Assembly (NCBI GenBank): GCA_022791915.1
Contig: JAAWAB010000008.1
Span: 1-64,000 of the forward strand
Reading direction: 5' to 3'
Source of the DNA: Clostridia bacterium
GTDB taxonomy: Bacteria > Bacillota > Clostridia > Christensenellales > Pumilibacteraceae
Length of the DNA: 64,000 nucleotides
In this document: positions 36,837 through 44,947 of the stretch, one piece after another
Layout: each line of letters starts with the position of its first letter
How positions within the stretch are numbered: the stretch's first letter is position 1
Program-made: the position numbers and the translations under genes
The notes under the pieces: model-generated
The model's database searches: none
What the model was told of the DNA's origin: nothing
The model's input: only the letters and a program-made list of their open reading frames with translations

Positions 36837-37409
36837 ATGAAAACCATCAAAGTGACACAGAGTGCAAGCGAAAAATTCGCGCCCGACAGCATTGTCATGC
36901 GGCTCGATTTGCGTGCCGAAAATAAGAAATACGGCGAGGCAATGCGCCTACTCGGCGGGAAAACGGCGGAGATTTCGGCGGCGCTCCAAAATGCGGGACT
37001 GAAAAAAGAAGAGATTACCACGTCAGGCGCCTGCGTGAACAACGAACAACGGGACGGAAAATCGATATTTTGCGCTCGCAGCGATATGCGCGTAACGCTT
37101 GCGGCAGACGACGAACGGGCAGACAGCGTGATCGACGCGTTGCAAAAGAGCGGGAGCGCCTGGACGCAGGGGTATGCGCTTTGCAACAAATCGTACCGCA
37201 ACGAATTGCTGGAAAAAGCGGTATCTGCGGCACGCGACGCCGCGCAAGTGATTGCATCGGCGGCGGGCGTAAAGTTGGGCGCGCTTGTGGGAGTGGAGTA
37301 TGCGGCGGATTTCGGTGGCGTGCCCCGACTCATGCGTGCGTCGGCGGTTGCCGAACCCGAGCGAATCGAAGCGAGTGAAACGGTTACGTGCGAGTGGGAA
37401 ATCGCATAG
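36837..37409 (+). CDS. SIMPL domain-containing protein (DUF541)
   Basis: A 190-residue protein without a signal peptide. It has the SIMPL-domain pattern: an initial beta-strand (KVTQSASEKFAPDSIVMRLDL), a helix with EAMRLLGGKTAEISAALQNAGL, EEITTSG, and the second half with AV-AARDAAQVIASAAGVKLG. Family members are found in cytoplasmic and envelope forms, with poorly known function. This one stands alone with its own promoter. Confidence 0.85.
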   Translation: MKTIKVTQSASEKFAPDSIVMRLDLRAENKKYGEAMRLLGGKTAEISAALQNAGLKKEEITTSGACVNNEQRDGKSIFCARSDMRVTLAADDERADSVIDALQKSGSAWTQGYALCNKSYRNELLEKAVSAARDAAQVIASAAGVKLGALVGVEYAADFGGVPRLMRASAVAEPERIEASETVTCEWEIA

Positions 37410-37490
37410 CGTATAGCTAAAAAGAAAATGCGGCGGAGCGGACGAAAAGAAAAAAATTGCGAATTCCGCAAACTAACCGCCCGAAAACGC

Positions 37491-37515
37491 TTGACTTTCG
37501 GGGGGGTAGTATAAT
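37491..37515 (+). promoter_or_regulatory. Candidate leaderless promoter of the ABC exporter, poly-G spacer
   Basis: A perfect -10 TATAAT (37510-37515) lies exactly 6 nt before the ATG, so transcription should start at the start codon. The -35-like TTGACT (37491-37496) is only 13 nt away, and 7 of those nt are a G-run (37500-37506). Confidence 0.6.
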
Positions 37516-37521
37516 AGAAGT

Positions 37522-38472
37522 ATGGAAGATTTGATTCAAACCAAAAACATAATAGAAATCAGCGGACTGAACAAATCGTTCGGCGATATTCACGCCGTGC
37601 GAGATTTGTGTTTTCGCGTGCGCGAAGGCGAACTGTTTGCTTTTTTGGGTGTGAACGGCGCGGGGAAAAGTACCACGATTTCCATAATGTGCGGGCAGTT
37701 GCCCAAAGACGGCGGCACGGTAATCATCGACGGGGTAAATCTCGACGAAAAGCCGGATTCGATAAAAAGCGAGTTGGGCGTTGTGTTTCAGTCGTCGGTG
37801 CTGGATAAGGCGCTTTCGGTGCGCGATAATTTAGAAAGTCGTGCCGCATTATACGGAATCTGCGGCAATGCTTTTACCGCACGGCTGACCGAACTCACGC
37901 AATTATTGTCGCTCGACGAATTGTTGCGTCGCCCCGTGGGCAAACTTTCGGGCGGACAGCGGAGGCGGATAGATATTGCGCGGGCGCTGTTGCACCGTCC
38001 CAAATTGCTCATTTTGGACGAGCCGACCACGGGACTCGACCCGCAGACGCGCAAAACCATTTGGCGGGTGGTGGAGCAGTTGCGGCGCGAAGAAGGCATG
38101 ACCGTATTTTTAACCACGCATTACATGGAAGAAGCGGCGGACGCCGATTACGTGGTGATTTTAAGCGAAGGAAGTATTGCGGCGCAGGGAACGCCGCTCG
38201 AACTGAAAAACAAATATACGGGTGATTTCATTACGCTTTACGGCGTAAACGAAGAACAGATTGCCGCTATGGGCGTTACGGCGCAAAAAGCGGGCGAATC
38301 TTACCGTATCGCCGTGCCCGATACGGCGGCGGCAACCGAGCTCATACGCAAATTCCCCCAAACGTTTCGCGATTACGAAGTGGTAAAGGGGAAGATGGAT
38401 GACGTGTTTTTGGCAGTTACGGGCACTAAATTGGACGACGACAAAACGCAAGAGGAGAAAAAGAAAAAATGA
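37522..38472 (+). CDS. ABC transporter ATP-binding protein (DrrA-like, ABC-2 exporter)
   Basis: A 316-residue cytoplasmic ATPase. Walker A GVNGAGKST is at residues 43-51, signature LSGGQRRR near 142, Walker B LLILDEPTTGLDP near 162, and switch His in TTHYMEEA. The C-terminal extension (about 235-316) is typical of DrrA/CcmA-type exporter ATPases and ends in a highly charged tail. It overlaps the permease gene by ATGA. No Shine-Dalgarno is present because the -10 box sits just before the ATG. The exported substrate (drug, lipid or peptide) is unknown. Confidence 0.9.
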   Translation: MEDLIQTKNIIEISGLNKSFGDIHAVRDLCFRVREGELFAFLGVNGAGKSTTISIMCGQLPKDGGTVIIDGVNLDEKPDSIKSELGVVFQSSVLDKALSVRDNLESRAALYGICGNAFTARLTELTQLLSLDELLRRPVGKLSGGQRRRIDIARALLHRPKLLILDEPTTGLDPQTRKTIWRVVEQLRREEGMTVFLTTHYMEEAADADYVVILSEGSIAAQGTPLELKNKYTGDFITLYGVNEEQIAAMGVTAQKAGESYRIAVPDTAAATELIRKFPQTFRDYEVVKGKMDDVFLAVTGTKLDDDKTQEEKKKK

Positions 38473-39386
38473 AAACGCTCGGCGCACTGATGAAGCGTAA
38501 TATCAAATTGTTTTTCAAAGATAAAGCGTTGTTTTTTACGTCGTTGATTACGCCGCTCATTCTGCTTGTTTTGTATTCCACCTTTTTGGCAAAAGTGTAT
38601 CGGGAGTCGTTTGAGCAATTCATGCCTGCGGGCACGCCCGATTCACTGGTAAAAGCAACCGTGGGCGGGCAACTGTTTTCGTCTTTGTTGGCGGTGTGTT
38701 GCGTGACCGTGGCGTTTTGCTCCAATATGCTGATGGTAACCGATAAGGTGAACGGCGCGCGCAATGATTTTTTGATTTCGCCCGTAAAGCGTTCGGTTAT
38801 TGCGGTTTCGTATTATCTGTCGTCGGTGTTTTCCACGCTCATCATTTGTTTGGTGGCAACGGGCGCTTGCATGATTTACGTTGCGAGCGTGGGGTGGTAT
38901 ATGCGTGCCGCCGACGTGTTTTTGGTACTGCTGGACGTTTTACTGTTGGTACTGTTCGGCACGGGGCTTTCGTCGGTTATCAACTTTTTTCTCTCGTCGC
39001 AAGGGCAGATATCGGCAGTGGGTACGGCTATTAGCGCGGGCTACGGATTTATTTGCGGCGCATATATGCCTATTTCCATGTTCGGCAAGGGGTTGGGACA
39101 CGTGCTTTCTTTTCTGCCCGGTACATACGGCACGTCGCTCGTAAGAAATCATACGCTTGCGGGGGTGTTCGCCGAAATGCAGTCGCTCGGTTGGTCCGAC
39201 GAAGTTCTTGTGGGGATTCGGGATTCGGTGGACTGTAATCTCTACTTTTTCGGGCACGCGGTGTCCGTTGGGGCGATGTACGGGATTCTTTGCGTCACGG
39301 TGGCACTGCTGATAGGCGTTTACGTTTTGTTGCACATGTTTTGGGGCAAACGGAAAACCGTACTTCGCGGAAAGAAAAGCAAATAG
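38469..39386 (+). CDS. ABC-2 type exporter permease
   Basis: A 305-residue membrane protein with about six predicted TM segments. The first is near residues 20-37, followed by an external loop, then a cluster from about 70 to 225 and a last TM near 270-290. The N-terminus LMKRNIKLFFKDKALFFTSL is the usual ABC-2 start. It is translationally coupled to the ATPase and forms its membrane partner. Confidence 0.9.
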   Translation: MKTLGALMKRNIKLFFKDKALFFTSLITPLILLVLYSTFLAKVYRESFEQFMPAGTPDSLVKATVGGQLFSSLLAVCCVTVAFCSNMLMVTDKVNGARNDFLISPVKRSVIAVSYYLSSVFSTLIICLVATGACMIYVASVGWYMRAADVFLVLLDVLLLVLFGTGLSSVINFFLSSQGQISAVGTAISAGYGFICGAYMPISMFGKGLGHVLSFLPGTYGTSLVRNHTLAGVFAEMQSLGWSDEVLVGIRDSVDCNLYFFGHAVSVGAMYGILCVTVALLIGVYVLLHMFWGKRKTVLRGKKSK

Positions 39387-39411
39387 CTATTTGTGCGTTA
39401 TCGGATACGAA

Positions 39412-39442
39412 AAAAGCGGCACGGGAAAACCGTGCCGCTTTT
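39412..39442. terminator. Bidirectional terminator
   Basis: A perfect 13-bp stem (AAAAGCGGCACGG with its complement) and GAAAA loop, with A-runs and T-runs on the two sides. It ends the exporter operon and the convergent M18 peptidase gene. Confidence 0.92.
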
Positions 39443-39482
39443 GTGTTGTAGTATTGCCGTATGCTTATAAGCAAAAACGTTT

Positions 39483-40886
39483 TTATTTCATAAAGGCGAG
39501 AAACGCTTTGTAGTTGCTGTATAAGTCCGCTTTGGAAATCAGTTCATACGGCGCGTGCATGGAAATGACGGGCACGCCGAGGTCTACCGTGTCGATGTTG
39601 AGTTTTGCCACGAACATGGCAACGGTTCCGCCGCCCCCAAAGTCTACCTTGCCCAATTCGGACGTTTGCCATACTACGCCGTCACGGTCGAACGCCTTGC
39701 GGATTTCACCCACGAATTCGGCAGACGCGTCGTTGGAGCCGCTTTTGCCGCGCGCGCCCGTGAATTTGCACATACAGGTGCCGCACGAGAGCATGGCGGC
39801 GTTCATCTTTTCAAACGCTTCGGCAAAGTTGGGGTCGTATGCCGCCGTCACGTCGCTGGATAAGCATTTGCTTGCCGCCCGCACTCTGCGGAAGTTGGCG
39901 CCCATTGCGTCCGAGATATCTTCCATAAGGTCTTCGTACACTTTGCATTGCATGCCCGTGGTGCCTTCGCTGCCGATTTCTTCTTTATCTACCAACATGG
40001 CGAGAACGGTATGGTTGCTGTTTGCATTCAGCACGGCGGTAAGGGCAGGGTAGGCGCACACGCGGTCGTCGTGACCGTATGCACCTATGAGAGCGCGGTC
40101 GAATCCTACGTCGCGCGCGTCGAAAGCGGGCACGGCGCTCAATTCGGCGGAAAGGAAATCTTCTTCGCACATGCCGTATTTTTCATGCAGAATATCGAGC
40201 ACGGTCAGCTTGATTTTTTCGTTCACTTCTTTATCGGGATACGGGAGTCCGCCCACCAATATGTTGAGTTGTTCGCCCGTAACCACTTTTGCGGCGGGTT
40301 TGGTCATCTGTTCGCCGCCCAGATGGGGCAGAAGGTCGTTGATGTAAAATACGGGGTCGGTTGCCTCTTCGCCTACGCGGATTTGTACGGCGGTGCCGTC
40401 TTTTAATACCACGGTGCCGTGCAAGGCGAGCGGAATCGCCGTCCACTGGTATTTTTTGATACCGCCGTAGTAGTGCGTTTTGAGAAAGCACATGCCCGAA
40501 TCTTCGTATAGCGGATTCTGCTTGATGTCTACGCGCGGGGCGTCTATATGCGACACGATAATGCGCAGTCCGTCTTGTTCCAAATTATTTTTACCCACGC
40601 GGAACACAACAACGCTTTTGCCGCGGTTGACAAAATATTTTTTATCGCCCGCTTTTAAGGCTTCGCCCGGTTTATATTCGGTAAACCCTTTTTCTTTTGC
40701 CGCATTTACCGCATATTCGCATGCTTCGCGTTCCGTTTTCGCCGCATTGAGAAAGGCTTTGTATCCTTCCGCATAGGCGAACATCTCTTTGCGCTCGGCG
40801 TCGGTTGCCGTTTCGAAATAGTTTTTCTTTTTGTAGGAAAGGGCTTCTTGCTTTTTCTGCCCTTCGGTTTTTTCGGTTTCTTTCAT
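39483..40886 (-). CDS. M18-family aminopeptidase
   Basis: A 467-residue cytoplasmic metallopeptidase, normal length for M18. Metal and catalytic signatures are SHIDAPRVD (His ligand), the LVDKEEIGSEGTTG motif with the Glu pair, GAYGHDDRVCAYPA, and the C-terminal MHAPYELISKADLY with a His ligand. It removes N-terminal residues from peptides using two zinc ions. The ATG at 40886 has AAGGAG and a good promoter upstream. A longer frame reaching 41333 exists, but its extra residues are low-complexity Arg/Leu-rich and overlap the opposite gene, so it is rejected. Confidence 0.92.
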   Translation of the reverse strand: MKETEKTEGQKKQEALSYKKKNYFETATDAERKEMFAYAEGYKAFLNAAKTEREACEYAVNAAKEKGFTEYKPGEALKAGDKKYFVNRGKSVVVFRVGKNNLEQDGLRIIVSHIDAPRVDIKQNPLYEDSGMCFLKTHYYGGIKKYQWTAIPLALHGTVVLKDGTAVQIRVGEEATDPVFYINDLLPHLGGEQMTKPAAKVVTGEQLNILVGGLPYPDKEVNEKIKLTVLDILHEKYGMCEEDFLSAELSAVPAFDARDVGFDRALIGAYGHDDRVCAYPALTAVLNANSNHTVLAMLVDKEEIGSEGTTGMQCKVYEDLMEDISDAMGANFRRVRAASKCLSSDVTAAYDPNFAEAFEKMNAAMLSCGTCMCKFTGARGKSGSNDASAEFVGEIRKAFDRDGVVWQTSELGKVDFGGGGTVAMFVAKLNIDTVDLGVPVISMHAPYELISKADLYSNYKAFLAFMK

Positions 40887-40922
40887 GTGTGATTGCTCCT
40901 TGCGAATTTTGTATTTGATTCT

Positions 40923-40951
40923 ATTGTACACCATCGGCGCGGATATGTCAA
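40923..40951 (-). promoter_or_regulatory. Promoter of the M18 aminopeptidase gene
   Basis: On the minus strand, a perfect -35 TTGACA (40951-40946), a 17-nt spacer and -10 TACAAT (40928-40923). The leader is about 30 nt and includes AAGGAG. Confidence 0.85.
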
Positions 40952-41001
40952 ACAAGGCGTGAAAGTCGTGCGATTTATTATGGGGAATTTCGGGCAAAAA
41001 C

Positions 41002-41030
41002 TTGACGAACGGCGGCGCAGTTGGTATACT
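41002..41030 (+). promoter_or_regulatory. Leaderless promoter of the single-TM protein gene
   Basis: -35 TTGACG (41002-41007), a 17-nt spacer and -10 TATACT (41025-41030). The ATG at 41037 falls exactly on predicted +1, so the mRNA should have no 5' leader. Confidence 0.75.
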
Positions 41031-41036
41031 TAAAGT

Positions 41037-41744
41037 ATGGTACAAACGGTAATCGTGATTGTGGTGATAGTTTCCGTAATCATCATCTACAACCGAGCAA
41101 AAAAAGTGAATGCCGAGCGCGAAGAAGAAAGAAAGCGCAAAGAGCAACGGGAACGGCGCGCGTCGAAAACGCAGCCGTCTGCCTGTAAGTCGTCGGCACA
41201 AAAAACGTCTGCCCGTACGGCGTTGCCGCATTCGGGAAAGCCGATGCAAGCACATTCGGAGAAACAGACGCCTGCGTCCCAAACGAAAACGGAACCGAAA
41301 AACAAAAAGCAAATCGACCCGTTTCCCGAGCACCGTACCGACCCGTTTGCCGCAGAGAACAGGGTGCCGAGTACGCTCACGCCTGCCGAACTGCGCAATT
41401 GGAACGAAACGTTTTTGCGGGAAGAAAAACGGGGCGCGTTCCGCACGGGCGAATCAAAGGGAAGAGCGCCGTTTGCGCGCTATCTTTATGCGTCCGATTT
41501 TTCGCACCGTATGCTGGTGAAATTGCGCGGATACACGCCGCGGAACGGGTTGCCCGCTCTTGTTTTAGCCGAAAAGACCAAGCCTTCGGTTCTTTCTTGC
41601 CTTGCAAGGAACGAAGTGCACGTGCCGCCGCTCACGGAAAAAAAGACGGTTGCATACGGGGATTATTTTTCTTTGCAATGCGTGTCTTTTCCGCCTTTGC
41701 CCGATAAAGACGGCGGCGGGACGAAAGATATGCGTCTTACTTGA
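41037..41744 (+). CDS. Membrane-anchored basic protein of unknown function
   Basis: A 235-residue protein. Residues 3-18 are a single hydrophobic anchor, followed by a highly charged Lys/Arg/Glu stretch (about 20-45), a polar linker to about 110, and a C-terminal part with LTPAELRNWNETFLREEKRG and RYLYASDFSHRMLVKLRGY. I recognise no family. It is divergent from the aminopeptidase gene, with the two promoters nested in 150 nt. No Shine-Dalgarno is present, in line with a leaderless transcript. Confidence 0.7.
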   Translation: MVQTVIVIVVIVSVIIIYNRAKKVNAEREEERKRKEQRERRASKTQPSACKSSAQKTSARTALPHSGKPMQAHSEKQTPASQTKTEPKNKKQIDPFPEHRTDPFAAENRVPSTLTPAELRNWNETFLREEKRGAFRTGESKGRAPFARYLYASDFSHRMLVKLRGYTPRNGLPALVLAEKTKPSVLSCLARNEVHVPPLTEKKTVAYGDYFSLQCVSFPPLPDKDGGGTKDMRLT

Positions 41745-41769
41745 CCCGATAAGCCACGAGAAAAAAATG

Positions 41770-41794
41770 TGCCGTAAAGAAGTTTTTTGCGGCA
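41770..41794. other. Hairpin in the gap before the esterase gene
   Basis: TGCCGTAAA (41770-41778) pairs with TTTGCGGCA (41786-41794) with one wobble. A T-run follows only when read on the minus strand, so its role for the plus-strand genes is unclear. Confidence 0.4.
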
Positions 41795-41833
41795 GGTGAA
41801 AAAATCAAATAATCGGAAGGAGAACTTTATTTT

Positions 41834-42622
41834 ATGCGTTATAGCGAATTGATTGTATCGGCGGAGAAAGAAGAAGGCAAGCTCTATTGCTACGAGCACA
41901 CCGAATCGCCCGAAATGCCCGTTTCGTCCCGTAGGGCTATGTTGGTGATTCCGGGCGGCGCGTATGCTATGTGCAGCGACCGCGAAGGCGAGCCGATTGC
42001 CGTGGAATTTTTTAACCGCGGTTATAATGCCTACGTGATTCAATATCCGTGTGCGCCCAAGCGGTTCCCCGCGCAGTTGGCGGTTGCCGCGGCGGCGATG
42101 GATACAATCCGCAAGCGCGCGAGCTTATGCAAGACCGACCCGAAAAAGGTGTTTGCCGTCGGATTTTCGGCAGGTGGACATCTTTGCGGAACCATTGCCA
42201 ACTGCCCGCCCGATTTTTATGCGGTGAAACAATACGATTTTAAGCCCAACGGCGTAGTGCTTGCGTATCCCGTAATCGGCGGCACGCCCACGCACGGCGG
42301 GAGTTTTGATAATTTGTTGGGCACGCCGCGCCCCGAAGGAACGGAATGGCTGGATTTGCACACGTCGGTGCGCCCCGACAATCCGCCCGCATTTATTTGG
42401 GCAACGGCGGATGACGGCGCGGTGCCCGCATGCAATTCGTTGAAATACGCTATGGCATATGCGGACGCGGGGCTTACGTACGAATTGCACATATACGAGA
42501 GCGGTCCGCACGGGTTGAGCCTTGCCGACGACCGTGTGAGCCAGTTTAACCCGCAGGCGGGCAACAATCCCGTTGTGGCGCAGTGGGTAACGCTTGCCGA
42601 TAAATTTTTGCGGAAAATCTGA
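41834..42622 (+). CDS. Alpha/beta hydrolase, acetyl-esterase-like
   Basis: A 262-residue cytoplasmic esterase. PGGAYAMCSDREGEP is the oxyanion-hole segment. The nucleophile is Ser112 in GFSAGGH, the acid Asp193 or Asp194 in TADDGAVP, and His226 in GPHGLSLAD. These fit the COG0657 acetyl-esterase group that includes xylan and mannan deacetylases. It may remove acetyl groups from imported oligosaccharides, which would complement the secreted CE2-like enzymes, although it lies outside those operons. GGAAGGAG precedes the ATG. Confidence 0.85.
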   Translation: MRYSELIVSAEKEEGKLYCYEHTESPEMPVSSRRAMLVIPGGAYAMCSDREGEPIAVEFFNRGYNAYVIQYPCAPKRFPAQLAVAAAAMDTIRKRASLCKTDPKKVFAVGFSAGGHLCGTIANCPPDFYAVKQYDFKPNGVVLAYPVIGGTPTHGGSFDNLLGTPRPEGTEWLDLHTSVRPDNPPAFIWATADDGAVPACNSLKYAMAYADAGLTYELHIYESGPHGLSLADDRVSQFNPQAGNNPVVAQWVTLADKFLRKI

Positions 42623-42625
42623 CAA

Positions 42626-44170
42626 ATGAGCGTATTGGAAATTAAGAACTTATCGCACACTTTCGACGGAAAGCCGCTCTTTTCGGGCGCCGACCTTTCT
42701 ATCAACAACGGCGAACACGTGGGTGTGGTGGGGTTAAACGGCGCGGGCAAAACCACGTTTATCAACATTATATCGGGCAAGTTGCCGCAGGACGAAGGGG
42801 AAGTGAAATGGTCGGGCGGATGTCGTAGGGGATATCTTGACCAACACGCCGATATCGACCGCAGTAAAACGGTAATGGAATACCTGCGCGACGCGTTTTC
42901 CGACTTATATGCGCAAAACGAACGCATGGAGAAAATGTACGCCGACATGGCGGAGATTTCCGACCCTGCGGAACTGGACAGAAACATCGAAAAGGCGAAT
43001 AAGATTCTCGAACGGTTGACCGACGCGGGATTTTTCGAGTTGGACGCCACCATAAAGCGGGTTGCGGGCGGTTTGGGTATTGCGAATCTGGGGTATGATA
43101 CCGTGATTGGCACGTTGAGCGGCGGACAGCGCGCCAAGTTAATGCTTGCGCGGTTATTGCTGGAACAGCCCGACGTGATGCTTTTGGACGAGCCGACCAA
43201 CTTTTTGGATATAGAGCATATTGATTGGCTTACCGAATATCTCAATTCGGTAAAGGGTACGTTTTTGGTGATTTCGCACGATACCGCTTTTCTCGACAAG
43301 GTGGTGAAATTCATCGTATCGATTGAAAACGGGTCGATTAAAAAGTACGGCGGCAATTACACCACGTATATCGCGCAGGCGGAACAGAATGCCAAGCAAT
43401 ACGAGGAGAGTTACCGTCGCCAGCAAGAAGAAATCAAGCGCATGGAAGATTACATTGCGCGCAATAAGGCGCGCGCAGCCACCGCGGGTATGGCGAACAG
43501 CCGTAAAAAAATGCTCGACCGCATGGAACGGATTGAAAAGCCGAGCGTAATCTACGATGCCGAGTTTTCGTTTCCGTGCGAAGTGTTGCACACCCGCGAC
43601 ATGTTGCGCGCCGATAAACTTTTGATAGGGTATACGGCGCCGCTGTTGCCGCCCATCGATTTGCACATAGACGGCGAAACCAAGCTGTGGATTCGCGGCA
43701 CAAACGGAATCGGCAAAACTACGCTGATAAAAACGCTGATGGGGTTGTTGTCGCCCAAAGGGGGCAGTTTTGCGTTGCACCCGTTTTTTCGCCCCGGATA
43801 TGTGGAACAGGATTTCGATTTCGGAAACCGTGCGTCCAACGCGCTGGGATATCTTGCCGACATGTATCCGCGTTTGCAACCCAAGCAGCTGCGCGAAAAG
43901 CTATCGAAAGCGGGCATAAAAAACGACTTATGCACCAAACCGCTCAAAGAACTTTCGGGCGGCGAGCAAGTACGTGTGAAACTGTGCGTACTCATGCAGA
44001 AAACCACCAACATTCTGTTACTCGACGAGCCGACCAACCATTTGGACGTGCGCGCCAAAGAGTCGCTAAAAAAGGCGCTCTGCGAATACAAAGGCGCCAT
44101 TTTGTTGGTGAGTCATGAACGCGAATTTGCCGAGGCTGTTTGCGACGACGTTTTCGACGTGAAAAATTGA
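42626..44170 (+). CDS. ABC-F family ATPase
   Basis: A 514-residue soluble protein with two ABC domains and no membrane segment. Domain 1 has Walker A GLNGAGKTT, LSGGQRAK and LLDEPTNFLD. Domain 2 has GTNGIGKTT, LSGGEQVRVK and LLDEPTNHLD. The linker near residues 250-295 (a charged helix QQEEIKRMEDYIARNKARA) is the P-site tRNA interaction motif region of ABC-F proteins, which act on the ribosome in translation or antibiotic protection. The gene starts 3 nt after the esterase stop. Whether it gives resistance cannot be told. Confidence 0.9.
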   Translation: MSVLEIKNLSHTFDGKPLFSGADLSINNGEHVGVVGLNGAGKTTFINIISGKLPQDEGEVKWSGGCRRGYLDQHADIDRSKTVMEYLRDAFSDLYAQNERMEKMYADMAEISDPAELDRNIEKANKILERLTDAGFFELDATIKRVAGGLGIANLGYDTVIGTLSGGQRAKLMLARLLLEQPDVMLLDEPTNFLDIEHIDWLTEYLNSVKGTFLVISHDTAFLDKVVKFIVSIENGSIKKYGGNYTTYIAQAEQNAKQYEESYRRQQEEIKRMEDYIARNKARAATAGMANSRKKMLDRMERIEKPSVIYDAEFSFPCEVLHTRDMLRADKLLIGYTAPLLPPIDLHIDGETKLWIRGTNGIGKTTLIKTLMGLLSPKGGSFALHPFFRPGYVEQDFDFGNRASNALGYLADMYPRLQPKQLREKLSKAGIKNDLCTKPLKELSGGEQVRVKLCVLMQKTTNILLLDEPTNHLDVRAKESLKKALCEYKGAILLVSHEREFAEAVCDDVFDVKN

Positions 44171-44220
44171 CGGAAAAATGAGAAAGTAAAATACGCGATA
44201 CACGTATAAAAAGGGTGGTT

Positions 44221-44349
44221 ATGATGTTGGACGACAATCACAACGAAGAGAACATAGAACGGCAAAAACGTGTTCAATCGAAATTGTCTGTAAAGAATTG
44301 CGGTCGTTTTGCCGTATTCGGTTGCGTTTGTCTTTTGCTGGTAGGTTAA
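44221..44349 (+). CDS. Possible 42-residue small membrane protein
   Basis: A short ORF with a good ribosome site (AGGGTGG, 4-5 nt before the ATG). The first half is charged and polar (MMLDDNHNEENIERQKR) and the end is hydrophobic with three Cys (CGRFAVFGCVCLLLVG). It stops 6 nt before the end of the convergent ilvN gene. It may be a real small protein or the front remnant of a longer membrane protein. No homologue is recognised. Confidence 0.4.
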   Translation: MMLDDNHNEENIERQKRVQSKLSVKNCGRFAVFGCVCLLLVG

Positions 44350-44355
44350 ACTATT

Positions 44356-44874
44356 TTAGAACATATCGTTATAATCTTCGAGAGCGTAGATGTTGTCGCT
44401 ACCGCGACCGAGTGCCGTGATTCCCGTGCGCACCAATTCGATGATGCCGTAGGGAGCCATTACGCCGATGAAAGCGTCGATTTTGTTGGGCTGACCCGTG
44501 AGTTCGGCAACTGCCGAAACGGGGCTTAAATCTACCATTTTGGCTTTATAGAGATTACAGGTGCTTTCGATTTCGGGACGCAGGGCAGGGGGCATGTTCA
44601 CCTTTACGATGAGCAGTTCGCGGCATACCGCTTTATCTTGCTCCAAAAGGCTGACTTTTTTCACGTCTACCAGTTTATCGAGCTGACTGGTGATTTGTTT
44701 GATAGTGTTTTCGTCCGCTTCCGCTACAATGGTCATGCGCGAGAATTTGGGGTCTTCGGTTGCGCCCACGGCAAGGCTGTTGATATTGTAGCCGCGGCGG
44801 GCGAACAGACCGGATACGCGGGTGAGCACGCCGCTTTTGTTGGTGACGAGCGCCGTTACGATATACTGTTTCAT
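44356..44874 (-). CDS. ilvN: Acetolactate synthase small (regulatory) subunit
   Basis: A 172-residue protein (also called IlvH). An N-terminal ACT domain (VTNKSGVLTRVSGLFARRGYNINSLAVG, written here as the family start) binds valine for feedback control. A second domain begins near residue 85 (ELLIVKVNMP) and includes SPVSAVAELTG and GIIELVRTG. It activates the large subunit encoded 73 nt upstream. AAGGAG precedes the ATG. It is the last gene of this branched-chain amino-acid operon. Confidence 0.95.
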   Translation of the reverse strand: MKQYIVTALVTNKSGVLTRVSGLFARRGYNINSLAVGATEDPKFSRMTIVAEADENTIKQITSQLDKLVDVKKVSLLEQDKAVCRELLIVKVNMPPALRPEIESTCNLYKAKMVDLSPVSAVAELTGQPNKIDAFIGVMAPYGIIELVRTGITALGRGSDNIYALEDYNDMF

Positions 44875-44947
44875 GCCGAACTCCTTGTTATAAAACGCGT
44901 TTGGAAGTGTGTCTGTGCTTTTTACGCGATGGACGTACGTTTCTATT

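Noticed and set aside
40887-41333. N-terminal extension of about 150 residues for the M18 aminopeptidase
   Set aside because: It crosses the enzyme's promoter and the divergent gene, and its first part is a low-complexity Arg/Leu stretch. The ATG at 40886 has a good ribosome site.
44161-44220. Promoter for the small ORF at 44221
   Set aside because: TTGACG and TAAAAT are present but only 14 nt apart, and no second element supports it.
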